Shown here: positions 1 through 8,400 of the stretch, in pieces
Numbering within the stretch: the first letter of the stretch is position 1
Layout: each line of letters starts with the position of its first letter
Assembly: GCF_000262465.1 (NCBI RefSeq)
Contig: NZ_CM001489.1
Location: 1,683,234 to 1,747,233 of the forward strand
Source: Frankia sp. QA3
GTDB taxonomy: Bacteria; Actinomycetota; Actinomycetes; Frankiales; Frankiaceae
Length of the DNA stretch: 64,000 nucleotides
Direction of reading: 5' to 3'
The notes under the pieces: model-generated
Seen by the model: only the letters and a program-made list of their open reading frames with translations
The model's database searches: none
What the model was told of the DNA's origin: nothing
Translations under genes and position numbers: made by a program

Positions 1-181
1 CCTCCGGCACGGCGAGAGCCGGCAGCTCCAGCTCGTCGCACAGCCGCTGCCAGGTGACCGGGTCCCACCCGGTGTCCGTGGCCATGTCGCGCCGCACCGC
101 ATCGGCGTCGGCGACCTCGGCGAAGAAGCGCCGGATGCCGCGGCGCAGCTCGTCGTGCTCGGGACTGTACCGGAACTGCAC
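1..181 (-). CDS. Acyl-CoA dehydrogenase, N-terminal fragment (cut by window edge)
   Basis: Only the first 60 codons are in the window and the gene runs off the left end. The translation from GTG at 181 begins VQFRYSPEHDELRRG and continues with RRFFAE and a WQRLCDELELPALAVPE stretch, the usual N-terminal helical layout of acyl-CoA dehydrogenases (alpha,beta-desaturation of acyl-CoA with FAD). A GGAGG box stands 4 nt upstream of the GTG. It is divergent from the acyl-CoA dehydrogenase at 325, so the two may share a control region and form a heteromeric pair, as is known for actinobacterial FadE proteins. The family call is fairly safe; the substrate is unknown. Confidence 0.75.
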   Translation of the reverse strand, partial: MQFRYSPEHDELRRGIRRFFAEVADADAVRRDMATDTGWDPVTWQRLCDELELPALAVPE

Positions 182-270
182 GGAACCTCCAGCGGGGTGA
201 CCGGGCCCGGCGACACCGAGTGCGTCGGCGAGGTCGGTGGACGTCGGCGGGACCCTGTGCTCGAGACACA

Positions 271-300
271 AGGATAGGGATATTGTTTATCTGATTCTAG
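271..300. promoter_or_regulatory. AT-rich element between divergent acyl-CoA dehydrogenase genes
   Basis: A 30-bp AT-rich patch in otherwise very GC-rich DNA, about 25 bp upstream of the GTG at 325. It contains TATTGTTTATCTGATTCTA. It shares AGATAA (on the reverse strand) with the AT-rich palindrome before the GntR gene at 2406-2423. A promoter and/or operator for the two divergent genes is the likely role; this is inference. Confidence 0.4.
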
Positions 301-324
301 CCGTCGCGGGTGTGGGGAGGTCCG

Positions 325-1551
325 GTGGACACGCGGTATCCGGCGGAGGTGGAGCAGTTCCGTGCCGAGGTGCGGGCGGTCCTGGCGGAGGAACTGCCCC
401 CGGGCTGGCCGGGGACGGGCGCCCTGGGCGACGCGGCGGCGGTGCGCGAGTTCGTGACCGGATGGCGCCGGACGCTGCACCGCCGCGGGCTGCTGGGGGT
501 GGCCTGGCCGGTCGAGCACGGCGGCCGGGGGCTGACCACCCTGCACCAGGTGGTGCTGGTGGAGGAGCTGACCCGGGCCGGGGTGCCGTTCGGGGTGCAG
601 CCGCAGGACTCGACCGGGTTCAAGATGCTCGGCAACACCCTGCTGCGCTACGGCACCGAGGCGCAGAAGGCGGCCATCCTGCCCGGGCTGCTCTCCGGCG
701 AGCAGATCTGGTGCCAGGGGTTCTCCGAGCCGAACGCCGGCTCCGACCTCGCCGCGGCGGGGACACGAGCGCGCCTGGTCGACGGCGAGTGGCACATCGA
801 CGGGCAGAAGATCTGGACGTCGGGGGCGCACCGCAGCACCGGGATCTTCGTGCTGGCCCGCACCGAGCCCGAGGCGGCCAAGCACCGGGGGCTGTCCTTC
901 CTGCTGGTGCCGCTGGACCAGCCGGGCGTGGAGGTCCGCCCGATCCGGCACATGACCGGCGGGGAGGACTTCTGCGAGGTGTTCTTCACCGACGCCCGCT
1001 GCCCCGCGGACGCCATCGTCGGCCGGCCCGGCGACGGCTGGAAGGTCGCCTCGACCCTGCTGACCTACGAGCGCGGCGAGGAGGCGGCGACCAACCCGAT
1101 CCTGTTCGCCGCCGAGCTCGACCGGCTCGTGGAGCTGGCCCGCCGGCGCGGACTGGCCGACGATCCCACCGTGCGCCGGCGGCTGGCGTACTTCCGGGCC
1201 CGGGTGGAGGTCATGCGCTTCCTCGGCTACCGGATCCTCAGCGACGTGCTGGCCGGCGGCGAGCTGGGGGCGGCGTCGTCGGTGTCGAAGCTCTACTGGA
1301 GCGAGTACCACCGCGAGGTCACGCAGCTCGCGCTGGACATCGAGGGCCTCGACGGCCTGGTACTCGTCGGCAAGGGACCGTCGCGGCCGCTGCGGACCGA
1401 CGACCCGGGCGCCGACCCGGAGTCGACGACGAGCTGGTGGGAGGTCTCGCTGAACGCGCGGGCGGGGACGGTGTACGCGGGCACCTCGGAGGTGCAGCGC
1501 AACATCCTCGCCGAGCGCGTCCTCGGCCTACCCCGCGAACCAGCCGCCTGA
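325..1551 (+). CDS. Acyl-CoA dehydrogenase
   Basis: 408-residue FAD-dependent acyl-CoA dehydrogenase, full length for the family. It has the N-terminal helical domain, the middle beta-domain signature FSEPNAGSDLA (about residues 132-143), a KIWTSGAH stretch, and the C-terminal signature with AGTSEVQRNILAERVLGLPRE. The GTG at 325 is chosen because GGGGAGG lies 4 nt upstream; an earlier GTG at 310 has no ribosome-binding site. It would introduce a 2,3-double bond into an acyl-CoA. The 3' end overlaps the convergent GntR gene by 24 bp. Divergent from another acyl-CoA dehydrogenase at 181. Substrate not predictable. Confidence 0.92.
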   Translation: MDTRYPAEVEQFRAEVRAVLAEELPPGWPGTGALGDAAAVREFVTGWRRTLHRRGLLGVAWPVEHGGRGLTTLHQVVLVEELTRAGVPFGVQPQDSTGFKMLGNTLLRYGTEAQKAAILPGLLSGEQIWCQGFSEPNAGSDLAAAGTRARLVDGEWHIDGQKIWTSGAHRSTGIFVLARTEPEAAKHRGLSFLLVPLDQPGVEVRPIRHMTGGEDFCEVFFTDARCPADAIVGRPGDGWKVASTLLTYERGEEAATNPILFAAELDRLVELARRRGLADDPTVRRRLAYFRARVEVMRFLGYRILSDVLAGGELGAASSVSKLYWSEYHREVTQLALDIEGLDGLVLVGKGPSRPLRTDDPGADPESTTSWWEVSLNARAGTVYAGTSEVQRNILAERVLGLPREPAA

Positions 1552-2403
1552 GGCGTCGGGCGCCCCGGGTTCGCCGGGGCGCCCGAGCAGGTCCAGCGTG
1601 GCCTCGTTGCGCCCGCCCTGGCCGAGGTAGCGGGCGCCGGCGCCGAGGTGGCGCCGCCACAGGTCCTGCGCGCCGGCGGCGTCCCCGGCCTCGATGAGAT
1701 CGACCAGCATGGCGTGCACCCGCACGGTGCCGCGCTCGGCGCGCTCCAGCTCCGGGGTGCCGAGGTCGGCCTTGACACGGGTCCAGGTGGTCCGGTTGAT
1801 GATCTCGCTGAGCAGGTTGATCAGCAGGGCGAGCGTCTCGTTGCCGGCGAGGCGGACCACGAGGGCGTGGAACTCGTTGTGCAGCCGCACCCCCTGCACC
1901 CGCTCGGTGGCCGCGTCGTGCTCGGCCAGGGAGGCGCGCAGCGCCCGCAGGTCGGCCTTGGTGCGCCGGCGCGCCAGCGCGGCGGCGGTCGGCGGTTCGA
2001 GCAGCAGCCGGGCGTCCCAGACGTCGGCGATGGTGGTGCCGCGGTGCTCCAGGACCAGCCCCGCATAGCGGGCCGCGGCCGTCGGGTTCGGTGACTGGAC
2101 GCGGGCCCCGCCGCCCGCGCCCCGGCGGACCGTGATGAGCGACTCCGCCTCCAGGATGCGCAGCGCCTCCCGCAGGGTGGGCCGTGAGACCCCGTACTGC
2201 CCCATGAGCACCGCCTCGGGCGGCAGCGCCTGGCCCTCGGCGAGGGTGTTGCGGATGATGGCCTGCCGCAGATCCGAGGCGACCAGCTCGGCCATCTTCG
2301 GCACGCGCATCCGCCGGCCGATGGCGTCACGTGGCCGTTGCGGACCGCCTGCGGCCACGCTGTCTCCTTCGGTCGGGCGGGCGGAGGGAGGAGTGCGGGG
2401 CAT
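1528..2403 (-). CDS. GntR-family (FCD/FadR-VanR type) transcriptional regulator
   Basis: 291 residues. The N-terminal winged helix (about residues 35-100) contains VSRPTLREALRILEAESLI, the GntR recognition helix region. The C-terminal half is an all-helical FCD ligand-binding domain with the expected LHNEFHALVVRLAGN and HAMLVDLIEAGD segments; such domains usually bind an acid or acyl-CoA with a metal. The ATG at 2403 has no Shine-Dalgarno, but a TATATT box sits 5 nt upstream, so the mRNA may be leaderless. Alternative in-frame ATGs lie further in (RMRVPKMAEL). It probably controls itself and the acyl-CoA dehydrogenase or transport genes beside it. Confidence 0.9.
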   Translation of the reverse strand: MPRTPPSARPTEGDSVAAGGPQRPRDAIGRRMRVPKMAELVASDLRQAIIRNTLAEGQALPPEAVLMGQYGVSRPTLREALRILEAESLITVRRGAGGGARVQSPNPTAAARYAGLVLEHRGTTIADVWDARLLLEPPTAAALARRRTKADLRALRASLAEHDAATERVQGVRLHNEFHALVVRLAGNETLALLINLLSEIINRTTWTRVKADLGTPELERAERGTVRVHAMLVDLIEAGDAAGAQDLWRRHLGAGARYLGQGGRNEATLDLLGRPGEPGAPDASGGWFAG

Positions 2404-2405
2404 TC

Positions 2406-2423
2406 TAAAATATAGATAATTTA
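2406..2423. promoter_or_regulatory. AT-rich imperfect palindrome at the GntR gene start
   Basis: TAAAATATAGATAATTTA is an inverted repeat (TAAAATAT / ATAATTTA, one mismatch) lying 2 bp upstream of the GntR start codon and covering its likely -10 box. Autoregulatory operator is the natural reading; not demonstrated. Confidence 0.5.
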
Positions 2424-2709
2424 GCTCTCGGGGACGGGTGTCGGTAGGGTCGGGCCGCCCGCGGGCCGCGTACCACGGCAGCGGCGCGATGACTGCCAGG
2501 TGGCGGATGTCGCAATATTTCGGTACTGTCACCAACGGCTGGTCAGCGTGCCTCGCCGCGGCGGGAGCCGCGCGGATGGCCGGGCCGGCCGTGCTACGAC
2601 GATCCGCGAGTACGGGGGTGCGCGCGTCCGGCGATTCCCGGAGACATCCTTCGCGTCCGCGGGTCCGTGTTCCGTACGCCCCTCGCGTTCGCTCGGGAGT
2701 CCCGCCGGT
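2424..2709. other. Intergenic region, divergent GntR / ABC lipoprotein genes
   Basis: About 290 bp upstream of the substrate-binding protein. An open frame continues upstream of 2710 but has no signal-peptide logic. Apart from the palindrome at its left edge I see no clear promoter, RNA structure or repeat. Confidence 0.4.
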
Positions 2710-3936
2710 ATGCCTCGTATGTACTCATCTCTGGTTCTGGCCATCGTGCTGCTGGCGCTGGCCGGTCTGGCGGGCGGCTGCTCGTCGGGCACGCAGCCCG
2801 CGGCCGCCGGCTGCGACACCCCCGGCGTCACCGCCGACCAGGTCCGCCTCGGCCTGCTCTACCCGGACTCGGGCCCGACCGCGTCGTCGCTGGCCGCCGT
2901 CCGGGCCGGCATCGACGCCCGGCTGGGGCTGGCGAACGACAACGGCGGCATCCACGGGCGGAAGATCGTCTACGACTGGCGGGACGACCAGGGCACGACG
3001 GAGGCGAACGCGACCGCCGCCCGGGACCTCATCGAGGGCAAGCAGGACTTCGGCATCCTCGAGTACTCCCTGGCCGCCGACGGCAGCGCGCGTTACCTCG
3101 CCGAGCGGGACGTGCCGGTGGCGGGGCTGGCCGCCAGCGACAGCTGGTCGACCAACCGGAACATGTTCTCCTTCTCCTACACCACCGGTTCGTCGACCGA
3201 CACCTACGGCACCTTCGTGAAGTCCCGCGGCGGCACCCGGGCGGTCCTGCTCACGACCGCCCTGTCCGCCGGTGTCAGCGGCGCCGGGGGCCGGTTCGCC
3301 GCGAGCCTGCGCGGGGTCGGCATCCCCGTCGTCGACCAGATCGGCTACACCGCGAACGCCGACAGCCCGGCCGCGATCGCCCGGCGGCTCGCCGCCACCG
3401 GCGCCGACACGCTGGTGACCGTCGTCGGCACCCCCGACCTGCCGGCGGTGCTGCGCGAGCTGCCGGCCGCCGGGTGGACCCCGAAGGTGATCCTCTCGGC
3501 CAGCGGCTACGACAGCGAGCTGCTGGCCGACGCGGGCGGCGCCATGACCGGCGTCGTCGTGCCGCTGTTCTACCGGCCCTTCGAGGCCGGCGGGGCGCCC
3601 ATCACCGGTTACGTCGACGCGATGACGCGCCACGCCCCCCAGATCGCCAACCCCCGCCAGGACCTCGCGATGATCGGCTACATCGACACCGACCTGTTCC
3701 TGCGGGGGCTGCAGGAGGCCGGCGCCTGCCCGACGCGACGGGGCTTCGTCGACGCCCTGCGCTCGGTGCGCAGCTACGACGCCGGGGGCCTGATCTCGCC
3801 CATCGACCTGAGCACCAACCTGGGCCGGCCCACCACCTGCCTGGCGTTCGTCCAGGCCAACGCCGCCGGGTCCTTCGACGTCCTCGACGAGCGGCTGTGC
3901 GGCCGGGAGCTGCCGGCGTCCAGCGCAACCGGCTGA
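2710..3936 (+). CDS. Branched-chain amino acid-type ABC transporter substrate-binding lipoprotein
   Basis: 408 residues. A lipoprotein signal peptide (MPRMYSSLVLAIVLLALAGLAGGC) ends in lipobox LAGGC, so Cys24 would be lipidated and the protein anchored outside the membrane. The rest is a type I periplasmic-binding fold (Peripla_BP_6, LivJ-like): VRLGLLYPDSGPTASSLAA, NDNGGIHGRKI, and GYIDTDLFLRGLQEAG. The ATG at 2710 is chosen because the hydrophobic segment begins right after it; a GGGAG box is about 10 nt upstream. No permease or ATPase genes follow, so it is an orphan receptor. Next to catabolic genes it could bind an organic acid or aromatic rather than an amino acid. Confidence 0.88.
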   Translation: MPRMYSSLVLAIVLLALAGLAGGCSSGTQPAAAGCDTPGVTADQVRLGLLYPDSGPTASSLAAVRAGIDARLGLANDNGGIHGRKIVYDWRDDQGTTEANATAARDLIEGKQDFGILEYSLAADGSARYLAERDVPVAGLAASDSWSTNRNMFSFSYTTGSSTDTYGTFVKSRGGTRAVLLTTALSAGVSGAGGRFAASLRGVGIPVVDQIGYTANADSPAAIARRLAATGADTLVTVVGTPDLPAVLRELPAAGWTPKVILSASGYDSELLADAGGAMTGVVVPLFYRPFEAGGAPITGYVDAMTRHAPQIANPRQDLAMIGYIDTDLFLRGLQEAGACPTRRGFVDALRSVRSYDAGGLISPIDLSTNLGRPTTCLAFVQANAAGSFDVLDERLCGRELPASSATG

Positions 3937-3986
3937 CCGACGCCGCGCCGCGGGGAGCCGGTCCCGGCGAAATCCGCTAAACACAT

Positions 3987-4000
3987 AGGTAGAGCTACCT
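3987..4000. promoter_or_regulatory. Inverted repeat before the racemase-like gene
   Basis: AGGTAGAGCTACCT: perfect 6-bp arms around a 2-bp centre, 24 bp upstream of the ATG at 4024. A TetR/MarR-sized operator or part of a promoter; no partner regulator is identified. Confidence 0.4.
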
Positions 4001-4023
4001 TTTCGCCGAGACCCGGAGGTCAG

Positions 4024-5121
4024 ATGGATCGGGGTGCGGGACCGCTGGCCGGACTGCGCGTGCTGGAGATCGCCGGGCTCGGGCAGGTGGCGATGGCGGC
4101 GATGGCGCTCGCCGACCTCGGCGCGGACGTGGTGCGCCTGGACCGCCCGGGCGGCGGGCCCTACCCGGCCACGGCGGGCGATCCGGTGCTGCGCGGGCGC
4201 CGGCACGTGACGGTTGACCTGCGCTCGCCGCAGGGCCGGGACACGGCCCTCGACCTCGCCGCGGCGGCTGACGTCGTGCTGGAGGCGATGCGCCCCGGCG
4301 TCGCCGAGCGGCTCGGGATCGGCCCGCAGGACTGCCTCGCCCGCAACCCGCGGCTGGTCTACGCCCGGATCACCGGCTGGGGCCAGCAGGGGCCGCTGGC
4401 CCAGCAGGCCGGCCACGACGTCAACTACATCGCGTTGACCGGGGTGCTGGGGGCGTTGGGACGCGCCGGGGAACGACCGCTGCCGCCGCTGAACCTGCTC
4501 GGCTTCGCCGGCGGCGCGATGATGGGCGTCGTCGGCGTGCTCGCGGCCCTGCACGAGGTGGAACGCAGCGGGCGCGGCCAGGTCGTCGACGCCGCCATCG
4601 TCGACGGCGTGAGCCTGCTCGCCCAGATGGTGTGGTCGTTTCGCGGCCAGGGGCGGTGGAACGACGCCCGCGAAAGCAACCTGTTCGACGGGCACGCCCC
4701 GTTCTTCGACACCTACACCTGCGCCGACGGCCGGTTCGTCGCCGTCGCGGCGATGGAACCGGCCTTCTACGCGAACCTGCTGCGCGGCCTGGGCCTGGCC
4801 GACGCCGACCTCCCGCCGCAGGACGACGAGGGCGGCTGGCCGGTGCTGCGCGCCCGGTTCACCGAGGCCTTCGCGCGCCGCACCCGCGACGAGTGGGTGG
4901 CCGTGTTCGCCGACCTCGACGCCTGTCTGACCCCGGTCCTGACCTTCGACGAGGTGGCCGCGCACCCGCAGATCGCCGCCCGCGGCACGGTCGTCGAGGT
5001 CGACGGGATCACCCAGGCCGCGCCGACCCCGCGCTTCTCCGCCACCCCGGCGCCGCCGCCGCGCCCGCACACCGAGGCCGAACCCGCCGAGGAGATCCTC
5101 GCCGCCTGGCGCGGTCGCTGA
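4024..5121 (+). CDS. CaiB/BaiF family protein, alpha-methylacyl-CoA racemase-like
   Basis: 365 residues, the length of bacterial alpha-methylacyl-CoA racemase (Mcr/AMACR), a class III CoA-transferase fold enzyme that inverts 2-methyl-branched acyl-CoAs before beta-oxidation. The hallmark GHDVNYIALTG is present, with the His/Asp-containing motif, as is the MEPAFYANLL segment carrying the Glu. At the place of the second catalytic acid the family has LNLVGDFGGGSM; here it reads LNLLGFAGGAMM, so the catalytic Asp (Asp156 in M. tuberculosis Mcr) appears to be Phe. Activity may therefore be altered. GGAGG lies 7 bp upstream of the ATG. It ends the conserved-looking left block before the accessory island. 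Confidence 0.85.
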   Translation: MDRGAGPLAGLRVLEIAGLGQVAMAAMALADLGADVVRLDRPGGGPYPATAGDPVLRGRRHVTVDLRSPQGRDTALDLAAAADVVLEAMRPGVAERLGIGPQDCLARNPRLVYARITGWGQQGPLAQQAGHDVNYIALTGVLGALGRAGERPLPPLNLLGFAGGAMMGVVGVLAALHEVERSGRGQVVDAAIVDGVSLLAQMVWSFRGQGRWNDARESNLFDGHAPFFDTYTCADGRFVAVAAMEPAFYANLLRGLGLADADLPPQDDEGGWPVLRARFTEAFARRTRDEWVAVFADLDACLTPVLTFDEVAAHPQIAARGTVVEVDGITQAAPTPRFSATPAPPPRPHTEAEPAEEILAAWRGR

Positions 5122-5448
5122 CCGTCCACCCGAAAAGCGGCAAGATAATTCGAGTTTGCGCAGTGCTTCCCGCTTCTCCTCCATCGAGGCATGTCTGGCT
5201 ACAATTCTGCTCCGTGGTCTGGTTGACGTGGGCGGACGCGGCCTCGGGCGGCTGGCACTGAACGCGGAAGACCAGGTGTTTCGCGCGGTCCGCGCCTGCG
5301 AGCCGACGACCTGGGACGTTGCCGGCGGAGCCCGAATCGCCAGGTCGGAGGCCGACGTCCCGCTGCGTGGACCCGCCGCGGCCGATCCTGATGCGGCGGC
5401 GGCCGGCATGGGGCTCGGCAGGCCGGTCTCGATACGTCGGGAACACCC
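5122..5448. other. Intergenic region at the left edge of the accessory island
   Basis: 327 bp without a convincing gene. It has a TACAAT hexamer at 5200-5205 but no good -35 box at the right distance. No tRNA, direct repeat or integrase remnant is visible that would mark an island boundary. Confidence 0.35.
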
Positions 5449-8400
5449 TTGAGCCACCTGTATTCGTCGCAGACCAAGGTCGAATTCGCGCACCGGATGG
5501 GCCCGGGTTGGACCGATTTGGCTGATCTGGTCGGTATGTCACCTTTCGAGCGGGGTCGCCTGGAGCGCGGTGATCAGGCACGCGGCATCTGGGAGTGGCT
5601 GGACGCCCGAGGCCGTCTCGGCGCTCTGCGGGAGGCGCTCAGCACGATCGACCGTGACGACCTCGTCGAACTACTCGACGCTGACCGCCCTTCGCCTGTC
5701 GAGGCAGTCGCTGACGAGAGTCCGGCGCAGGTGGTTGAACCACGGGGCACAAGCGCCTGGACACTCCAGGAGGACACAGATCTCGATACCCATTGGCTGC
5801 CTCGCGCCCGCGGCGCCGATCCGGACAGCGCCGGCGACGGCTGGTACTTCAGCGGACGGCGCGTCGCCGTTGCCCGCATCACCGAATTCCTGACCGGACC
5901 GACGGCCCGTCGGTCCCCTCTGGTCGTCCTGGGCGAACCTGGCAGCGGGAAATCGTCGCTGCTGGCCCATGTTCTCGTGCTGGCGGACCCGGAACTGCGG
6001 CGGAAGATGCCGCGGCGTTACCGGACGGCCGGCACTCGTCGGTTGGTCGGCACTCGTCGGTTGGTCGGCGCGGTCGACGTGGCCGTCCGCGCCACCGGCA
6101 AGACCGTCGGGCACGTCGTCGCCGAGTTGGCACGGGCCGCCCGGGTCGAGTCAACCGATCAAGACCACCTGGTTGCGGCGCTGCACCGGCAACAGGGCGG
6201 ATTCCACATCGTCATCGACGGCTTGGAAGAAGCGGAACGCGATCACATCAGGCAGATCGCCACGCTGCTGATTCGGTTGAGCCGGGACCCGGATCGTCGG
6301 GGAATCCGGGTGGTGATCAGCGTCAGGCGGGCTCCCGACGGCACCACGCTTGACGACATCACAAAATTGGTACTTGGCGCGACCGCGGACTCGATGCTCG
6401 AGGTCGACCGGGCGCCCTACCTGGAATTCGCTGACGTCGTTCACTATGTACGAAGCCGGCTAGACGATTCGGGGACTGCTCGACCTCGCTCGCCGTACGT
6501 GGGTCATGAGAATCTGGCCGGCCGCGTCGCGAGCGCGGTCGTGACGCGTGCCGGCGGAAACTTCCTGGTATCGCAGCTGGCCGGCCGCAACCTGGTCGAC
6601 CGGGACGAGCGGGTGGATGTGACCCGACACCGATGGTGGGCCACTTTCCCGACCGACGTCGAAGGCGCGATGGACCAGTACATCGCGCGGTTCGGCGACG
6701 AGAACCGGCAGCGGTACGTACGCGAGTTGCTGGCGCCGCTGGCCTTCGCGCTGGGCGACGGGCTGCCCGACAACGACCTGTGGACAACTGCGGCGAACGT
6801 GCTCAGCCAACCGGCTCACAGGTACTCGACGACCGACGTCCACACCATTCTGGACGAGTCCGCCACCTACCTGGTCGCCTCCGATCGCACTGATCGCCGT
6901 ACCTACCGGCTGTTCCACGACGCGCTGGCGCAGTACCTCCGGAACCGCTGCCGCAAGCGGAACGCCGAAGCGATGCTGGTGCGGGCGTGGCGGTCGGTCG
7001 TGCCACCTGCCCCGGACGGCCACCTCGACTGGGACGCTGCCGACCCCTACCTGACGGCACATCTGGCCCAGCACGCCGCGCAGGCCGACCAGCTCGACTC
7101 GCTGGTCACGGACCTGCGGTTCGTGGCGACGGCAGATCCGGTGGGATTGATCCCGGCGCTTGCCCGCGTACGTACCGACATCGGGGGACGCGTCGCCCGC
7201 GCCTACCGTCGACTGCCGCAGACCACGAGCGATTCCGCCCACCGCGCCGCCTGCCTCGCGCTCAGCGCGCAGCAACTCGGTGACGTCGCCCTACGCGACT
7301 CCTTCGTCTCCTGCGGTCTGACACTGCCGTGGACGGTGACCGGCGGGGCTTGGCGGACGCCCGACGAACACGAGGTCGCGGCGCAACTCGAGGACGGCAC
7401 CACCGCAGCGACGCTGTTGCGCGGCAACGACGGCTCGGTAGTCGTGGTGAGCGGCGACCGCGACAGCCGGCTTCGGGTCCGAGAGTTGATCGGTGTGATC
7501 GCCTATCCGCTGCCGGGCGACGCCGCGCACTCCCCGTCCGTACCGATCGCCGCGGTGACCGGCACCCAACTGGCGGACGGTCGACATCTGCTGTGCAGCG
7601 CTGGACGGGACGGCAGCCTACGACTCTGGCATCTCGACGCCGGCCTGCTCGTGCCGTTTGGGGCGATGGCCCACGGCGCCGCGCAGGCCGTCGAACTGGC
7701 CGCGCTCACCCTGCAGACCGGGCCGCTGCTTGCAGTCTGCGACGTGGTGGGCGCGCTGACGCTGGCGGGGGTCAACGCCGACGGCACCCTCCGGGTACTC
7801 GCCCGCGGCGAGAGGCCAGGTGTCCGTCACGTCGCGCTCTTCCTGGCCGGCGACGTGCCGGTGCTGGTCGGCGCAACATCGGACGGCCACGCCGCGCTGT
7901 TCCGTCCCGATGGACAAGGCGGTTTCCAGGTCGAGCCGCTGGGCGTGGCCGGGCGCTGGTCGATCGGGTCGGTGGCGACCGTCAGCGACGGGGAAACAGC
8001 GACGGTTGCACTCGGTACCGGCGGCCGAGAGCTCTATCTCTACCAGTCGACCTCCGGCCCCGCTCGGCTGGTCGGTACCGGGTCGGGCGTGACGACGTCC
8101 GGGATCTCCGCCCTCGCGTTCGTCCCGCGGACAGCGGACACGGCGAACGGAGGAATCCTCATCGGCGACGGCGACGGCATGGTGCATTACTGGGTGTTCG
8201 ACGACGACGGGAACCTCACGGTTCGCCGACGCGGCCGCCCGCATCAGGACGAGGTGATCGCCTTGTCGGTCGTGCGCACCGAAACCGGCACCATGGGCGT
8301 CAGCTACGGCCGCGACGGCAAGGTGGCAGTCTGGCCGCTCTCGGGAACGCCAGTCCCTCCAAACACACAGCAGCATGACATCGACATCGCCGGTGCCTCC

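Noticed and set aside
5122..5448. Island boundary (att site or tRNA)
   Set aside because: No tRNA, integrase or direct repeat matching the right edge could be seen.
2725..5493. 922-residue minus-strand open frame
   Set aside because: Low-complexity Arg/Gly/Ala/Val product lying antisense to the ABC lipoprotein and racemase genes, which have family motifs. A high-GC shadow frame.
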